A DNA stretch of 64,000 nucleotides from an uncultured Acetatifactor sp. (GCA_910578815.1 CAJTSE010000006.1:175812-239811), one strand, 5' to 3'; shown: positions 16,758 to 26,580, numbered from the stretch's first letter. Made by a program: numbers and translations. The notes: generated by a model not told the origin, from the sequence alone.

Positions 16758-17721
16758 GCTTTCTAAGCTGATGAAAAAAATGGGCATTCAGCGTAAATAT
16801 ATTTTTCTCCTGCTATTGAGATCCCCCTTTGATGCGCTTAGGGCATGGATGCTGGCGAACCTGATGAAGGCTGTGTTTCTTTGTCTGGAGGCCTGCGACG
16901 GGGGCAGACTGTGGGTAGTATGTATAACATATGGCTTGATTTGTACCCTTTTGTTTTTCTATAATGGTACCGTATGGAGCTTTTATGCGGCTTTTTCCGC
17001 CAAAGTGGAAGCCGGGCTGCAGAGGATTCTGCTTCGAAGGCTTATGAGCCTGCCCCTTAAGCAGGTGGACGGTCGTTTTGATGCGGAGTGGATCACAAGA
17101 TTAAACAGTGACGTACAGGCGGTAAATATGATGATGAACGGGCCGTTGAATCTGCCTCATGCGGTGGTATCCGTCATCAATACAACGCTTTCCTCTTTCT
17201 TAATGCTTGGAAGCAGCCGGCTTTTGTTTGTTGTGGCATGGGTGTTCATAATTCCCCATCTGTTTCTAAATTACGGGGTTGTGCTGAAATATGCGCCGAA
17301 ATGGAAGAAGAAGTCGCAAAGGGCTGTGGCCGAGAGCACAGCCGCTATTAAGCCGCTGGTTACGGAGGCAGAGAGTATCCTGCTTTACGATGCAGGGGAG
17401 CTGATGATGGAAAAATATCAGGAAAGCAGCCGCCAGCTCATGAAGCTGAATTTGGGCATGCAGATGCGCAATGCCTTAAGCAGCGCTGTTTTGCGGTTGT
17501 TTGGATGCGGCGGATTTTTTGCGATGCTGGCAGTGGGGTATACTCTTGTTTTAAAAGGAAGGATGCCGCTTGCGGAAGTGATGTACTGTCTGCAGGTAAG
17601 GCTGTCCATTCTGACGGGGATGTTTATGCTGTTTAGCAGTATTAACAATATAAAAGCAAATTCGGTTTGCGCAGAAAGAGTCAATAACGCGTTGGAAAAG
17701 GAAGGGGATTATGAAGGATAA
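16750..17721 (+). CDS. ABC exporter membrane subunit 2 (no ATPase domain)
   Basis: 323 residues, again a type-IV exporter membrane domain (ITYGLICTLLFFYNGTVWSF, VVSVINTTLSSFLML, FVVAWVFIIPHLFLNY), with the coupling segment DGRFDAEWITRLNSDV. It ends at CAERVNNALEKEGDYEG without any ATPase. The ATG overlaps the ATPase gene by 8 bp, and its own end overlaps the MerR gene by 11 bp. It pairs with the 15125 product. Confidence 0.8.
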   Translation: MNELSKLMKKMGIQRKYIFLLLLRSPFDALRAWMLANLMKAVFLCLEACDGGRLWVVCITYGLICTLLFFYNGTVWSFYAAFSAKVEAGLQRILLRRLMSLPLKQVDGRFDAEWITRLNSDVQAVNMMMNGPLNLPHAVVSVINTTLSSFLMLGSSRLLFVVAWVFIIPHLFLNYGVVLKYAPKWKKKSQRAVAESTAAIKPLVTEAESILLYDAGELMMEKYQESSRQLMKLNLGMQMRNALSSAVLRLFGCGGFFAMLAVGYTLVLKGRMPLAEVMYCLQVRLSILTGMFMLFSSINNIKANSVCAERVNNALEKEGDYEG

Positions 17722-18181
17722 TCTTATGTTAATCGGAGAAATTGCGGAGTTTTTCGGCGTTTCCAGAAAAGCAATACGTTTATATGAAAAGAAGGGTATT
17801 TTAAAACCGGTAGAGGTGGATGCCTGTAACGGATACCGCTATTATTCTCCTGATCAGGTGCGGCAGCTGAACGCCCTTCTGGAGCTGAAGGCATTGGGCT
17901 TTTCTCTTGATGAAATCAAAACGATCATTGACGGGGAAGCGACAGGGGAGCAGCTGTTTGCCAGCCTTGAGAAAAAGCGGCAGGCATGGCAGCAGACCAT
18001 AGACGCGGCAAGCTATAAGATGGAATGCCTTGGCGGCATCATAGACAATCTGCGGAGCTTACAAGGCGCGGAAAATTTGGCGCAAATGACGGATGAGGAA
18101 CGGGCATGGCTGCTGGTAAAGCTGGTCTGCATTGAGGACGTCAGGGCGCAAAGGGCCTTGAGTGAAGCTCTGTGGCTGTGA
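17711..18181 (+). CDS. MerR-family regulator of the split ABC exporter
   Basis: 156 residues. The winged helix (LIGEIAEFFGVSRKAIRLYE, then NGYRYYSPDQVRQL) is followed by the helical dimerisation region and a short C-terminal tail with no effector domain. It is translationally coupled to the exporter operon (11-bp overlap) and is the obvious activator of the 19-bp-spacer promoter at 15062. Its 3' end overlaps the convergent MerR gene by 41 bp. Confidence 0.85.
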   Translation: MKDNLMLIGEIAEFFGVSRKAIRLYEKKGILKPVEVDACNGYRYYSPDQVRQLNALLELKALGFSLDEIKTIIDGEATGEQLFASLEKKRQAWQQTIDAASYKMECLGGIIDNLRSLQGAENLAQMTDEERAWLLVKLVCIEDVRAQRALSEALWL

Positions 18182-18992
18182 GGGTACGGCAGCCGACGGT
18201 AATCATGGTAATGTAATCCTCCCGCTTCTGCAGGGACATTTCATTTAAGCCTTCTTCATAGGCATAGCCGGACAGCTCCAGTTGATTTTCCGATGCAAAA
18301 CGGCAGACGGTCCGGTAGACTTCCTGCAGCTTGTCCCATCCGCCGACGCAGAAGGTTCGTAAATAATTGCCGGCGGGCCTGACGGCATCACAGCCTCCCG
18401 GCTCCTGCTTTCCATAGGCGAAAAAGCTGTCATAGCTCTGAAAATCGCCGTTTAAGATATGCTCCGCCGATATGCGGCTGCCAAAATTGTCATACAGGCC
18501 GAAAATGGATTTCAGGCGCAGGGAAAAATCGCCGACCACTTCAAAATCCTGCTCGTCGTAAGCTCCCGTAATGGGAGCACTGAGTAAAATCGGCTGTTCG
18601 GGAAGTGTAATCCTTTCTATTTTTCCATGCTCCGCCCTCAGGCTTAGGGACAATTTCGCCGACTTTTGTTCCAAAAAGGATTTCGTATTTAAAAGCTCCT
18701 GAATGGATCTGTCAATCAGGGCTTTTTTTTCGGCGATCAGTTCCGAGAAGGAAGCGCCGGAAGGGCTTTCCTGGTAACGCATGATTTCTTCGATGGACAG
18801 GCCGATCTTTCTTAATGTCACGATCAGTTCCAGTTGTGCCGTCTGAAAGCAGGTATAATAACGGTAGCCGTTTTCCGCTTTGTATGCAGGGGAAAACAGG
18901 CCGATCTCGTCATAATAGTGCAGAGTCCGTTTATTGATGCCGCCTAACTTCGCAAATTCTCCCGTGGTATATAAATAATTTTTGGTTTTCAT
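18141..18992 (-). CDS. BmrR-like MerR regulator with effector-binding domain
   Basis: 283 residues from the ATG at 18992, which has GAGG 4 nt upstream. N-terminus: MerR winged helix (YTTGEFAKLGGINKRTLHYY, ENGYRYYTCFQ). A coiled helix of ~40 residues follows, then a GyrI-like multidrug-binding domain (RITLPEQPILLSAPITG to ITVGCR). It faces the heterodimeric ABC exporter across the 19022-19052 promoter and is its likely drug-sensing activator. Confidence 0.85.
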   Translation of the reverse strand: MKTKNYLYTTGEFAKLGGINKRTLHYYDEIGLFSPAYKAENGYRYYTCFQTAQLELIVTLRKIGLSIEEIMRYQESPSGASFSELIAEKKALIDRSIQELLNTKSFLEQKSAKLSLSLRAEHGKIERITLPEQPILLSAPITGAYDEQDFEVVGDFSLRLKSIFGLYDNFGSRISAEHILNGDFQSYDSFFAYGKQEPGGCDAVRPAGNYLRTFCVGGWDKLQEVYRTVCRFASENQLELSGYAYEEGLNEMSLQKREDYITMITVGCRTLTATELHSRPFAP

Positions 18993-19021
18993 GTTTCCTC
19001 TCAAATTTCCAAATTCAACCC

Positions 19022-19052
19022 TTGACTTTACAGTTACTGTATAGTTTACAGT
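19022..19052 (+). promoter_or_regulatory. MerR-type promoter of the heterodimeric ABC exporter
   Basis: TTGACT (19022-19027), 19-nt spacer, TACAGT (19047-19052). The spacer contains ACAGTTACTGT and a second TTTACAGT half-site. It lies between the divergent BmrR-like gene and the exporter. Confidence 0.65.
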
Positions 19053-19177
19053 ACCATATGTAATGTAAATTTGCAATCAAACAAAGTACGCAGATTTGTG
19101 CCTGCAGTCCATACGCCCAAAAATGGATGCCTTTTGGTGTCAGAAATTTGCAGGTTACGGAAGGGAATGACAATTTT

Positions 19178-20902
19178 ATGAAAACAATTTTTTCAAACAT
19201 GAAACTGAAAACGAGACGCATTGTCCTGCTGTCTGCTCTGATTTTGGCGGCGGCAGTAGGGGAAATGATGCTGCCCTCGCTGCTGGCGCAGATGATTAAC
19301 AGTGGTGTGGCGGAAGGCTCTGACAGCAGGATTTTAGTGCTTGCGGCCGTAATGGCCGTGATTACGGCTCTGGCCTGTGTGGTCAATTTTTTGTCCGTCC
19401 GCATAGCCTCCCGCATTTCCACGGATTTTGCCGCCAGGCTCAGGGGGCAGGTTTTTGAAAAGGTACAGAGTTTTTCCGCCGCGGAGCTTGACCGTTTTGG
19501 CACGGCCAGCCTGGTGACAAGGAGCACTTCGGATATTATGAATGTGCAGAATTTCCTGACCATGCTTTTACGGATCGGAATTCTTGCGCCCATGATGGCA
19601 GTGGCGGGACTGGTTTTTTCCGCTGCTACTGGCGGGCAGGTCAGCTCCGTTTTAAGCGTCGCGATCCCTGTGCTGTTGATAGGCTGCGGCGTCGTGATTT
19701 TGCTGGCCTCCCGGTATTCCGTGAAGCTCAGAAATAAGCTGGATAGGATCAACCAGCTGTTTTTGGAGTCATTGGAGGGCGTGCGTGTAATCCGCGCATT
19801 TAACAGGCAGAAGGCGGAAAGCCGGCGCTTCGGAGAGGCAAACAGCGATTATGCGCAGACAGCCATGATCTCCGGGCGGATTACCAGCCTTTTAATGCCG
19901 GTGATTAACGTGATTTTCGGTGTGACCACGGCGGCGGTTTTAGGGCTTGGGGCTCATTATGTGGAGACAGGTGCCATGGAGGTGGGCTCCCTGGTGGCCA
20001 ACAGCCAGTATATCAGTATGGTGCTGATGTCGGTGATGATGCTGGCGCTTGTAATCATGATGTTTCCCACTGCCTATGCCTGTGCCGGGCGCATCCAGGA
20101 AGTGCTGAAGACGGAAGCCGCTATCCGGGACGGCAGCTTTTCCTTCAAGGACCGCCCCCTGCGCTCTACGGTGGAATTCAGGCATGTAACCTTTGCATAT
20201 CCCGGCGCTCAGGAGCCGATTTTAAAGGACGTTAGCTTTGAGACACATCCCGGCGAGATTACGGCTGTTATCGGCGGAACAGGCCGGGGAAAATCCAGCA
20301 TTTTAAAACTGATTCCCCGCCTGTATGACCCTTTGTTCGGCGAAGTGCGGATCGACGGTGTTGATGCAAGGGAATATAAGGTGGATGAGCTGCGTTCTCT
20401 GATCGGCTATGTGCCCCAGAAGAATGTTTTGTTTTCGGGGGATATTGCCTCGAATCTAAATTTCGGCAGGGAGTCAGGGACTGAGGAAGACTGGCGGGAG
20501 GCGGCGCAGATTGCCTGTGCGGAGGAATTCATATTGAAAAAGCAGCACGGCTACCATGATACCATTGCTCAGGGCGGCACCAACCTTTCCGGCGGGCAAA
20601 GACAACGCATGGCCATTGCGCGAGCGGTTATGAAAAAGCCGGAGATTTACCTGTTTGATGACAGCTTCTCCGCGCTGGATATGAAAACCGATCAAACCCT
20701 GCGCAGAAATCTGAAAGCGGCTGTAGGGGATGCTGCCGTAATCATGGTGGCCCAGCGGATCAGTACAATTTTGGATGCGGACCGCATTCTAGTGGTGGAT
20801 GACGGCATGATCGTGGGGCAGGGAACTCACAGAGAGCTTTTGGATACCTGCCCGCTTTATCGGGAGATTGCGGAAATACAGCTGGGAAAGGAGGCAGTCT
20901 GA
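19178..20902 (+). CDS. ABC exporter half-transporter A (membrane + ATPase)
   Basis: 574 residues from ATG 19178. Six membrane helices (~residues 15-310) are fused to an ATPase with Walker A GGTGRGKSS, Q-loop YVPQKNVLFSG, signature NLSGGQRQR, Walker B EIYLFDDSFSALD and VAQRIS, where Gln replaces the usual switch His. The non-canonical residues suggest the degenerate-site partner of a heterodimer such as LmrCD/BmrCD. The next gene begins 2 bp after its stop. The start is chosen at the hydrophobic N-terminus; the GGGA site is 11 nt away, so the exact start is uncertain. Confidence 0.88.
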   Translation: MKTIFSNMKLKTRRIVLLSALILAAAVGEMMLPSLLAQMINSGVAEGSDSRILVLAAVMAVITALACVVNFLSVRIASRISTDFAARLRGQVFEKVQSFSAAELDRFGTASLVTRSTSDIMNVQNFLTMLLRIGILAPMMAVAGLVFSAATGGQVSSVLSVAIPVLLIGCGVVILLASRYSVKLRNKLDRINQLFLESLEGVRVIRAFNRQKAESRRFGEANSDYAQTAMISGRITSLLMPVINVIFGVTTAAVLGLGAHYVETGAMEVGSLVANSQYISMVLMSVMMLALVIMMFPTAYACAGRIQEVLKTEAAIRDGSFSFKDRPLRSTVEFRHVTFAYPGAQEPILKDVSFETHPGEITAVIGGTGRGKSSILKLIPRLYDPLFGEVRIDGVDAREYKVDELRSLIGYVPQKNVLFSGDIASNLNFGRESGTEEDWREAAQIACAEEFILKKQHGYHDTIAQGGTNLSGGQRQRMAIARAVMKKPEIYLFDDSFSALDMKTDQTLRRNLKAAVGDAAVIMVAQRISTILDADRILVVDDGMIVGQGTHRELLDTCPLYREIAEIQLGKEAV

Positions 20903-20903
20903 T

Positions 20904-22643
20904 ATGAAGAAACATACCTTTAAACGTCTTTTTGCATACCTGAAGGCATACCGTCTGCGGTTGTTTTTTGTTTTGCTCTTTGCGGCAGTGAGCACGGTGT
21001 TTACGGTGATGGCCCCTTTTGTCATCGGCAGGGTTACGACAGCTTTGTTTGATAGTATCCGGGACGGCGTTTTTTACTGGGAAACCATTCTCTGGCTGCT
21101 TGGTGCCCTGGTGGCATTATATCTGACGGCGCAATTCTTTTCGTTTTTACAGGGCTTCCACATGGCAAAGATCACTGCCAATGTGATGGGCAGGATTAGA
21201 GAGGATATTGACGGCAAAATGCACAGACTGCGTCTCAATTATTATGATACCCATACGCATGGCGACATTCTCAGTGTGATTACCAATGATGTGGATACCA
21301 TCAACAATACGGTCAGCCAGAATCTTACCTCTATTGTGACCCAGGTAATTACGGCAGTGGGAATACTTTTGATGATGCTGGCCATCAGCCCCAGGCTGAC
21401 GCTGATTCCGATCATTATGGTGCCATTGTCCCTGTTTAGCGCGGCAGGCGTGATGAAGGCAAGCGGCAGGCATTACGGAAGGCAGCAGGAGCTGCTGGGC
21501 AGATTAAACGGTTATATCGAGGAAATGTATAACGGACAGCAGGTGATTCAGTCTTTTAACTATCAGGAAAGGGCAAAGCAGCAGTTCCATGCTTTAAACC
21601 GGGAACTGGAAAGCAGGTCCTGCCAGGCAGAGACGGCTGCAGGCGCAGTCAGCCCCATCACTACCTTTGTGAATGATATGGGTTACGTAATCTGTGCGGC
21701 GCTGGGCTGTATCTGGGCGATTGGCGGCCGCATTACCGTGGGAAACGTACAGGCCATGCTGGAGTATACCCGTCGGTTTGCCGAGCCTTTTTCCTCGCTG
21801 GCAGGCATGGCCGGAAGCTTCGGCGCCGCCAGAGCCGCGGGAGATCGGATTTTTGCCCTGCTGGATGCAGAGGAAGAGCTGCCTGAGGCCGAAACATGTC
21901 TTGTTCCGGAAAATCGCTCCGGCAGCGTAACCTTCCGGGACGTTCACTTTGGCTATACGCCGGGGAACCTGCTGATGAAAGGGGTTAATCTAACGGTAAA
22001 GCCCGGTCAGAAGGTGGCTGTTGTGGGTCCTACCGGAGCCGGTAAAACAACACTGATCAATCTGCTGATGCGCTTTTATGAAATTAACAGCGGTGCAATC
22101 ACGGTGGACGGGGTCAATATCTGCGATATGTCCAGAGAAGAGCTGCGGGACCGCTTCGGTATGGTCTTGCAGGACACATGGCTTTTTCAGGGGACCATTG
22201 CCGATAACCTGGGGTATGCGGAAGAAAATATGGACAGAGAAAAGATCATTGCTTCCGCAAAGTCTGCCTGTGCCCATGATTTTATTAAAACCCTTCCGGG
22301 CGGATACGACATGGAGCTGACAAAGGGCGCAGAAAATATTTCTCAGGGGGAGAGGCAGCTTCTTACCATTGCCAGGGCCATTGCTTCCGATCCGGAAATC
22401 ATGATTCTGGACGAGGCCACCAGTAATGTGGATACCCATACGGAGGTATTGATTCAGCGGGCCATGGCGCAGCTGATGAAGGGGCGCACCAGTTTTGTGA
22501 TTGCCCACCGCCTGTCCACCATCCGGGACGCAGACATGATTTTGTACATGGAGGACGGAGATATAAAGGAGATGGGAAACCATGAAGAGCTGATGGGGAA
22601 AAACGGAAAATATGCGGCGCTTTATAACAGCCAGTTTGCATAA
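20904..22643 (+). CDS. ABC exporter half-transporter B (membrane + ATPase)
   Basis: 579 residues. An N-terminal cytosolic stub MKKHTFKRLFAYLKAYR leads into six helices, then an ATPase with Walker A GPTGAGKTT, Q-loop VLQDTWLFQG, signature NISQGERQ, Walker B IMILDEATSNVD and AHRLS. Ser-Gln-Gly in the signature is common in the canonical-site subunit of heterodimeric exporters. AAAGGAGG lies upstream of ATG 20904. It forms the working exporter with the 19178 product, probably for drugs or peptides. Confidence 0.9.
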   Translation: MKKHTFKRLFAYLKAYRLRLFFVLLFAAVSTVFTVMAPFVIGRVTTALFDSIRDGVFYWETILWLLGALVALYLTAQFFSFLQGFHMAKITANVMGRIREDIDGKMHRLRLNYYDTHTHGDILSVITNDVDTINNTVSQNLTSIVTQVITAVGILLMMLAISPRLTLIPIIMVPLSLFSAAGVMKASGRHYGRQQELLGRLNGYIEEMYNGQQVIQSFNYQERAKQQFHALNRELESRSCQAETAAGAVSPITTFVNDMGYVICAALGCIWAIGGRITVGNVQAMLEYTRRFAEPFSSLAGMAGSFGAARAAGDRIFALLDAEEELPEAETCLVPENRSGSVTFRDVHFGYTPGNLLMKGVNLTVKPGQKVAVVGPTGAGKTTLINLLMRFYEINSGAITVDGVNICDMSREELRDRFGMVLQDTWLFQGTIADNLGYAEENMDREKIIASAKSACAHDFIKTLPGGYDMELTKGAENISQGERQLLTIARAIASDPEIMILDEATSNVDTHTEVLIQRAMAQLMKGRTSFVIAHRLSTIRDADMILYMEDGDIKEMGNHEELMGKNGKYAALYNSQFA

Positions 22644-22708
22644 AAGACCGGGCCCGTGTGACGGATCAGCCTTTCGACAACCTGTCCATTATTTTAAAAG
22701 CCGGGTGA

Positions 22709-22737
22709 TTGCAAGGGAGGGATACATTTGGTATGAT
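22709..22737 (+). promoter_or_regulatory. Promoter of the MATE gene
   Basis: TTGCAA (22709-22714), 17-nt spacer, TATGAT (22732-22737), 19 bp before the ATG, so the leader would be very short. Confidence 0.5.
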
Positions 22738-22756
22738 AAGGTGAAAGGGGGGATTT

Positions 22757-24109
22757 ATGCAGAACAATTTGACACAGGGCAGTATGCTGAAAAATCTGAT
22801 CCGGTTTTCCCTGCCCTTTTTGATTTCCAGTTTTTTACAGACGTTTTACGGGCTGGCGGATCTGTTTTTTGTTGGTAAATGGTGCGGGGCTGACACTATT
22901 ACGGCAGTGTCTGTGGGCAGCCAGGTTACACATATGCTGACGGTGGTCATTGCGGGGCTTTCCATGGGAAGTACGGTGGCCATCGGACATGCAGTCGGCG
23001 CGGGGAAACAGAATAAAGCGGCAAGGGTCATCGGGAATACGGTGACTCTTTTTGCCGTTTTTGCTTTGGTGCTTACCTTCCTTTTGATTCTGTGTCTGGA
23101 CGGGGTGGTGGCAGTGCTGGCAACTCCGCCGGAAGCAGTGGAGCAGGCGAAGGAGTATTTGCTGGTGTGCTTCATCGGTATTCCTTTTATCACGGCCTAT
23201 AACGTAATCAGCAGTATTTTCAGAGGGCTGGGGGATTCTAAGACGCCCATGTATTTTGTGGCGGCGGCTGGCGTGATGAATATCGTGCTGGACTGCATTT
23301 TGATCGGCCCGTTTGCCATGGGAGCAAGGGGTGCTGCTATTGCCACGGTGGCAGCTCAGGCATGCAGCGTCCTTTTGGCGTTTACGGCCATACAGCGGAG
23401 AAAGGCGCAGATCGGGCTGCAGGCCGGGGATCTTAAGCCGGAGCAGGGGACGCTGCCTGGTATTCTTAAGGTGGGGATTCCCATTGCGGTTCAAGACGGG
23501 ATCATTCAGATTTCTTTTTTGGTCATAACCGCCATTGCTAACGGCAGGGGAGTGGACGTGGCGGCAGCGGTGGGGATTGTGGAAAAGCTGATCGGCTTCT
23601 TCTTCCTTGTGCCCTCGGCCATGCTTTCCTCCGTTTCGGCCATTGCCTCTCAGAACGCAGGGGCAGGGAAGCATGAGCAGGCGGAAAAGGTGTTGTGGTA
23701 CGGTATCCGCATCAGTGTGTGTTTTGGCCTGGCCGTGGCCTTTGCCTGCCAATTTGCCGCGGAAGCACTGGTGGGGCTGTTTGCGGGGGAAGAGCCGGAG
23801 GTGATCCGGCTGGGAGGACAATATTTAAGGTCTTATGCCTTTGACTGTGCGGCAGCGGGAATTCACTTCTGCTTCAGCGGCTATTTCTGTGCTTACGGTA
23901 AGTCGGTGCTTTCCTTTGTACATAACGTGGCCTCGGCTCTTTTGGTGCGGATTCCGGGGGCATATCTGGCGTCCCTGTATTTTCCGGAATCACTATACCC
24001 CATGGGCTGGGCGGCTCCCGTCGGGTCGCTGCTGTCGGTGGCGATCTGCGTGATCTTTTATATGCGGGGCAGGGAGAGTCTGTTTTTTCATATGAATCCA
24101 AAAAGTTAA
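22757..24109 (+). CDS. MATE-family multidrug efflux pump
   Basis: 450 residues, 12 membrane helices in two related halves, starting with the family-typical MLKNLIRFSLPFLISSFLQ. Characteristic motifs include GLADLFFVGKW, GAGKQNKAARVI and RGLGDSKTPMY. It exports cationic compounds by Na+ or H+ antiport. A GGGGGG tract precedes the ATG. It follows the ABC exporter on the same strand with its own promoter, giving three independent exporters in 9 kb. Confidence 0.92.
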   Translation: MQNNLTQGSMLKNLIRFSLPFLISSFLQTFYGLADLFFVGKWCGADTITAVSVGSQVTHMLTVVIAGLSMGSTVAIGHAVGAGKQNKAARVIGNTVTLFAVFALVLTFLLILCLDGVVAVLATPPEAVEQAKEYLLVCFIGIPFITAYNVISSIFRGLGDSKTPMYFVAAAGVMNIVLDCILIGPFAMGARGAAIATVAAQACSVLLAFTAIQRRKAQIGLQAGDLKPEQGTLPGILKVGIPIAVQDGIIQISFLVITAIANGRGVDVAAAVGIVEKLIGFFFLVPSAMLSSVSAIASQNAGAGKHEQAEKVLWYGIRISVCFGLAVAFACQFAAEALVGLFAGEEPEVIRLGGQYLRSYAFDCAAAGIHFCFSGYFCAYGKSVLSFVHNVASALLVRIPGAYLASLYFPESLYPMGWAAPVGSLLSVAICVIFYMRGRESLFFHMNPKS

Positions 24110-24138
24110 AGACTTGTTAAGAATTTCTATGCTATGAT
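24104..24138 (+). promoter_or_regulatory. Response-regulator box and -10 of the first ABC/two-component operon
   Basis: AGTTAA (24104-24109) and TGTTAA (24115-24120) are direct repeats with 11-bp period, then exactly 12 nt, then TATGAT (24133-24138). No -35 box is present. This spacing equals that of the classical PhoP box, an OmpR-family activator site. The operon's own response regulator (27374) is the natural candidate. Confidence 0.6.
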
Positions 24139-24179
24139 TCAGAACATGGAGAAAAAACGTAAGAAAAGAGGGATACGCT

Positions 24180-26531
24180 ATGTTCTGGAGAATATTAAAA
24201 AAAGACCTGAAACGCAAAAGGACCATGAACATCATTTTACTGCTGTTTGTCATTTTGTGTTCCATGTTTGCAGCGGCGGCGGTGAACAACATCATAGCTG
24301 TGACTGGCGGTATCGAGCATTATTTCGATGCCGCAAATGTCCCTGATGTCACCGTGATGACCCTGGGAGAAAACGACGCGGGAGAAAGGCTCGCCGAGCT
24401 TGCCTGCGTCAGGGAGATAAAGACCGAGCATTGGCTGAGCTGCAGCTCAAAGAGTTTCTGGCATAACGGAAAGAAGCTCGATAATTTCACGAATGCCGCC
24501 TGCTTGATTTCCGATGGTGAAATGGCGATCAACTATTTTGATGAGAACAATAACATCATCGAAAACGTGGACAGGGGCTGTTTTTATGCCAGTGCGCCTT
24601 TTTTACAGGACGTTGCTATAAAAAAGGGCGACGAGGTGGAGCTTACTGTGGGTGACTGCCATCTTACGCTTCAGTTTATGGGACGGTTCAAGGGTGCGCT
24701 GTCCCGTTCGGGAAAAGCTGATTCCCCGTATCTTATCATAAACTCTGCTGACTATGACTGTCTTGACAAGGACGAAGCTGCTCATATCCTGAATTACAAG
24801 CAGTTTTATATCAATACATCCGATGTTGATGAAATCAAGGAACTTGCAAAGAACTATGACCGTGTATTTGTCATCACACGGGAAGAAAGCAAGAGTATTT
24901 ATCTCTATGATATGCTTTTGGCTTATGCTTTAATGATAATCAGCGTTGTGCTGATGTTCACAGCATTTGCAGTGCTGCGTTTCACCATAGGCTTTACGAT
25001 CAGCGAGGAATTTCGTGAGATCGGTGTGATGAAGGCAGTCGGTATCGGTAACGCCGGGATCAGAAGCCTGTATATTGTCAAATATCTTGCCATTGCCGTG
25101 GTCGGTGCACTGATCGGGTATTTTAGTTCCATCCCTCTTAGGCGTATGATGATGAAAACGGTATCGGAAAATATGGTTCTCGGCAGCGAGAGCGGCACTC
25201 TTATGGGGATTTTAAGTTCTGTGGCAGTAGTGATCATGATCCTGCTGTTCTGCTATGGCTGCACACGCAGAGTCAATAAACTCTCACCGATTGATGCAGT
25301 AAGAAGCGGGCAGACGGGCGAACGTTTTCAAAAAAGGAGCCTTTTGCGTTTAGGCCGTTCTAAGCTGCCACAGGCGGCATTTTTCTCAGTCAATGATGTG
25401 CTTAGTTCACCGAAACAGTTTTCTATCATAACGGTTGTGTTTACGCTCTGTATCCTGTTGATGACGATCATGTCAAATTTTGAGTTGACATTAAAAAGTG
25501 AAAAACTGCTGCGTTTCTTCGATGTACCCTCAAGCGAAGCGCATATCATGGACAGCGAAATACTTGCAAAAGTCATGACGGATCAGAGTACGCATAAGGC
25601 AATCATCGCAGATACCGAAAAACTCCTTGCCGATAACGGAATGCCCGGCAAGTGCACAATGACGATAGGTGCGCAGTTTGAAACATCACATGAAGACAAA
25701 ACAGAAACGGTTAATTTTCGCGTCATGAAAGGGGAAACAAATGACACGTTCTATGTAGACAAAGGCAGCGCTCCACAGAAGGTGGACGAGATCGCCGTAA
25801 CGGCAGGCACCCTCGATAATCTGGGCGCAGAGATCGGCGACAGGGTAACGGCAGTCATAAATGAAAAAGAGTATGAGTTTATGATCACGGGAACATTTTC
25901 TTCGTTCGTCAACACCGCTAACGCCGCTTTTCTATATAAAGATTTTGACCTCGGACATCAGGAGGCAAGCAATGTGATGGGCGTGCAGATACACTTTGAC
26001 GGCAGCCCCGACAAGGAGCAGATAAACCAAAACATTGAAAAGCTTAAAGATCTGCTCGAAACTGACAAGGTGTATTCTTCCCCGGATTACATCAATCATT
26101 TTACGGGAATGTCCGATACGCTGAATGCGACTAAAAAGATGATGATGATCATTACTGTGATCGTAACGGCATTGATCGTCATACTCATGGAGCGTTCGTT
26201 CCTCTCAAAGGAAAAAAGCGAGATTGCACTGATGAAAGCGGTGGGGATTCCTGACAGCAGCATTGTTGCACAGCATACACTGCGATTTGTGATCGTATCG
26301 GTGATTGCCTGCATTGTTTCGACCGCGGCGCTTATGCCGATCAGCAACGTAATGATGAATTGGATCGGTAACATGATCGGCGATATATCAGGCCTGCAAT
26401 GCGATTTTGATCCGCTGGAAATATTTGTGGGCTGCCCGGCAATTCTCATCGGCGTGACCGCTCTGGGCTCTTTCCTGACAGCGCTTTACACAAAAACGAT
26501 CAAGGCTTCCGATACGGCAAGTATAGAATAA
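24180..26531 (+). CDS. ABC permease with two FtsX domains
   Basis: 783 residues. An N-terminal helix (~18-40) precedes an extracellular domain of about 200 residues, then three helices (~245-370), a linker, a second anchor (FSIITVVFTLCILLMTIM), a second extracellular domain and three final helices. The FtsX cores read EIGVMKAVGIGNAGI and EIALMKAVGIPDSSI. This is the permease type that works with LolD/MacB-like ATPases in peptide detoxification, lipoprotein handling or signalling. GAGGG lies upstream of ATG 24180. First gene of a four-gene operon. Confidence 0.88.
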   Translation: MFWRILKKDLKRKRTMNIILLLFVILCSMFAAAAVNNIIAVTGGIEHYFDAANVPDVTVMTLGENDAGERLAELACVREIKTEHWLSCSSKSFWHNGKKLDNFTNAACLISDGEMAINYFDENNNIIENVDRGCFYASAPFLQDVAIKKGDEVELTVGDCHLTLQFMGRFKGALSRSGKADSPYLIINSADYDCLDKDEAAHILNYKQFYINTSDVDEIKELAKNYDRVFVITREESKSIYLYDMLLAYALMIISVVLMFTAFAVLRFTIGFTISEEFREIGVMKAVGIGNAGIRSLYIVKYLAIAVVGALIGYFSSIPLRRMMMKTVSENMVLGSESGTLMGILSSVAVVIMILLFCYGCTRRVNKLSPIDAVRSGQTGERFQKRSLLRLGRSKLPQAAFFSVNDVLSSPKQFSIITVVFTLCILLMTIMSNFELTLKSEKLLRFFDVPSSEAHIMDSEILAKVMTDQSTHKAIIADTEKLLADNGMPGKCTMTIGAQFETSHEDKTETVNFRVMKGETNDTFYVDKGSAPQKVDEIAVTAGTLDNLGAEIGDRVTAVINEKEYEFMITGTFSSFVNTANAAFLYKDFDLGHQEASNVMGVQIHFDGSPDKEQINQNIEKLKDLLETDKVYSSPDYINHFTGMSDTLNATKKMMMIITVIVTALIVILMERSFLSKEKSEIALMKAVGIPDSSIVAQHTLRFVIVSVIACIVSTAALMPISNVMMNWIGNMIGDISGLQCDFDPLEIFVGCPAILIGVTALGSFLTALYTKTIKASDTASIE

Positions 26532-26580
26532 AATAGTTTCGAAATGAAGAAACACCAACTGGAATAAGGAGGACAATAGA

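Noticed and set aside
22835..23821. 328-codon minus-strand ORF opposite the MATE gene
   Set aside because: His/Arg-rich shadow frame of a clear membrane transporter.
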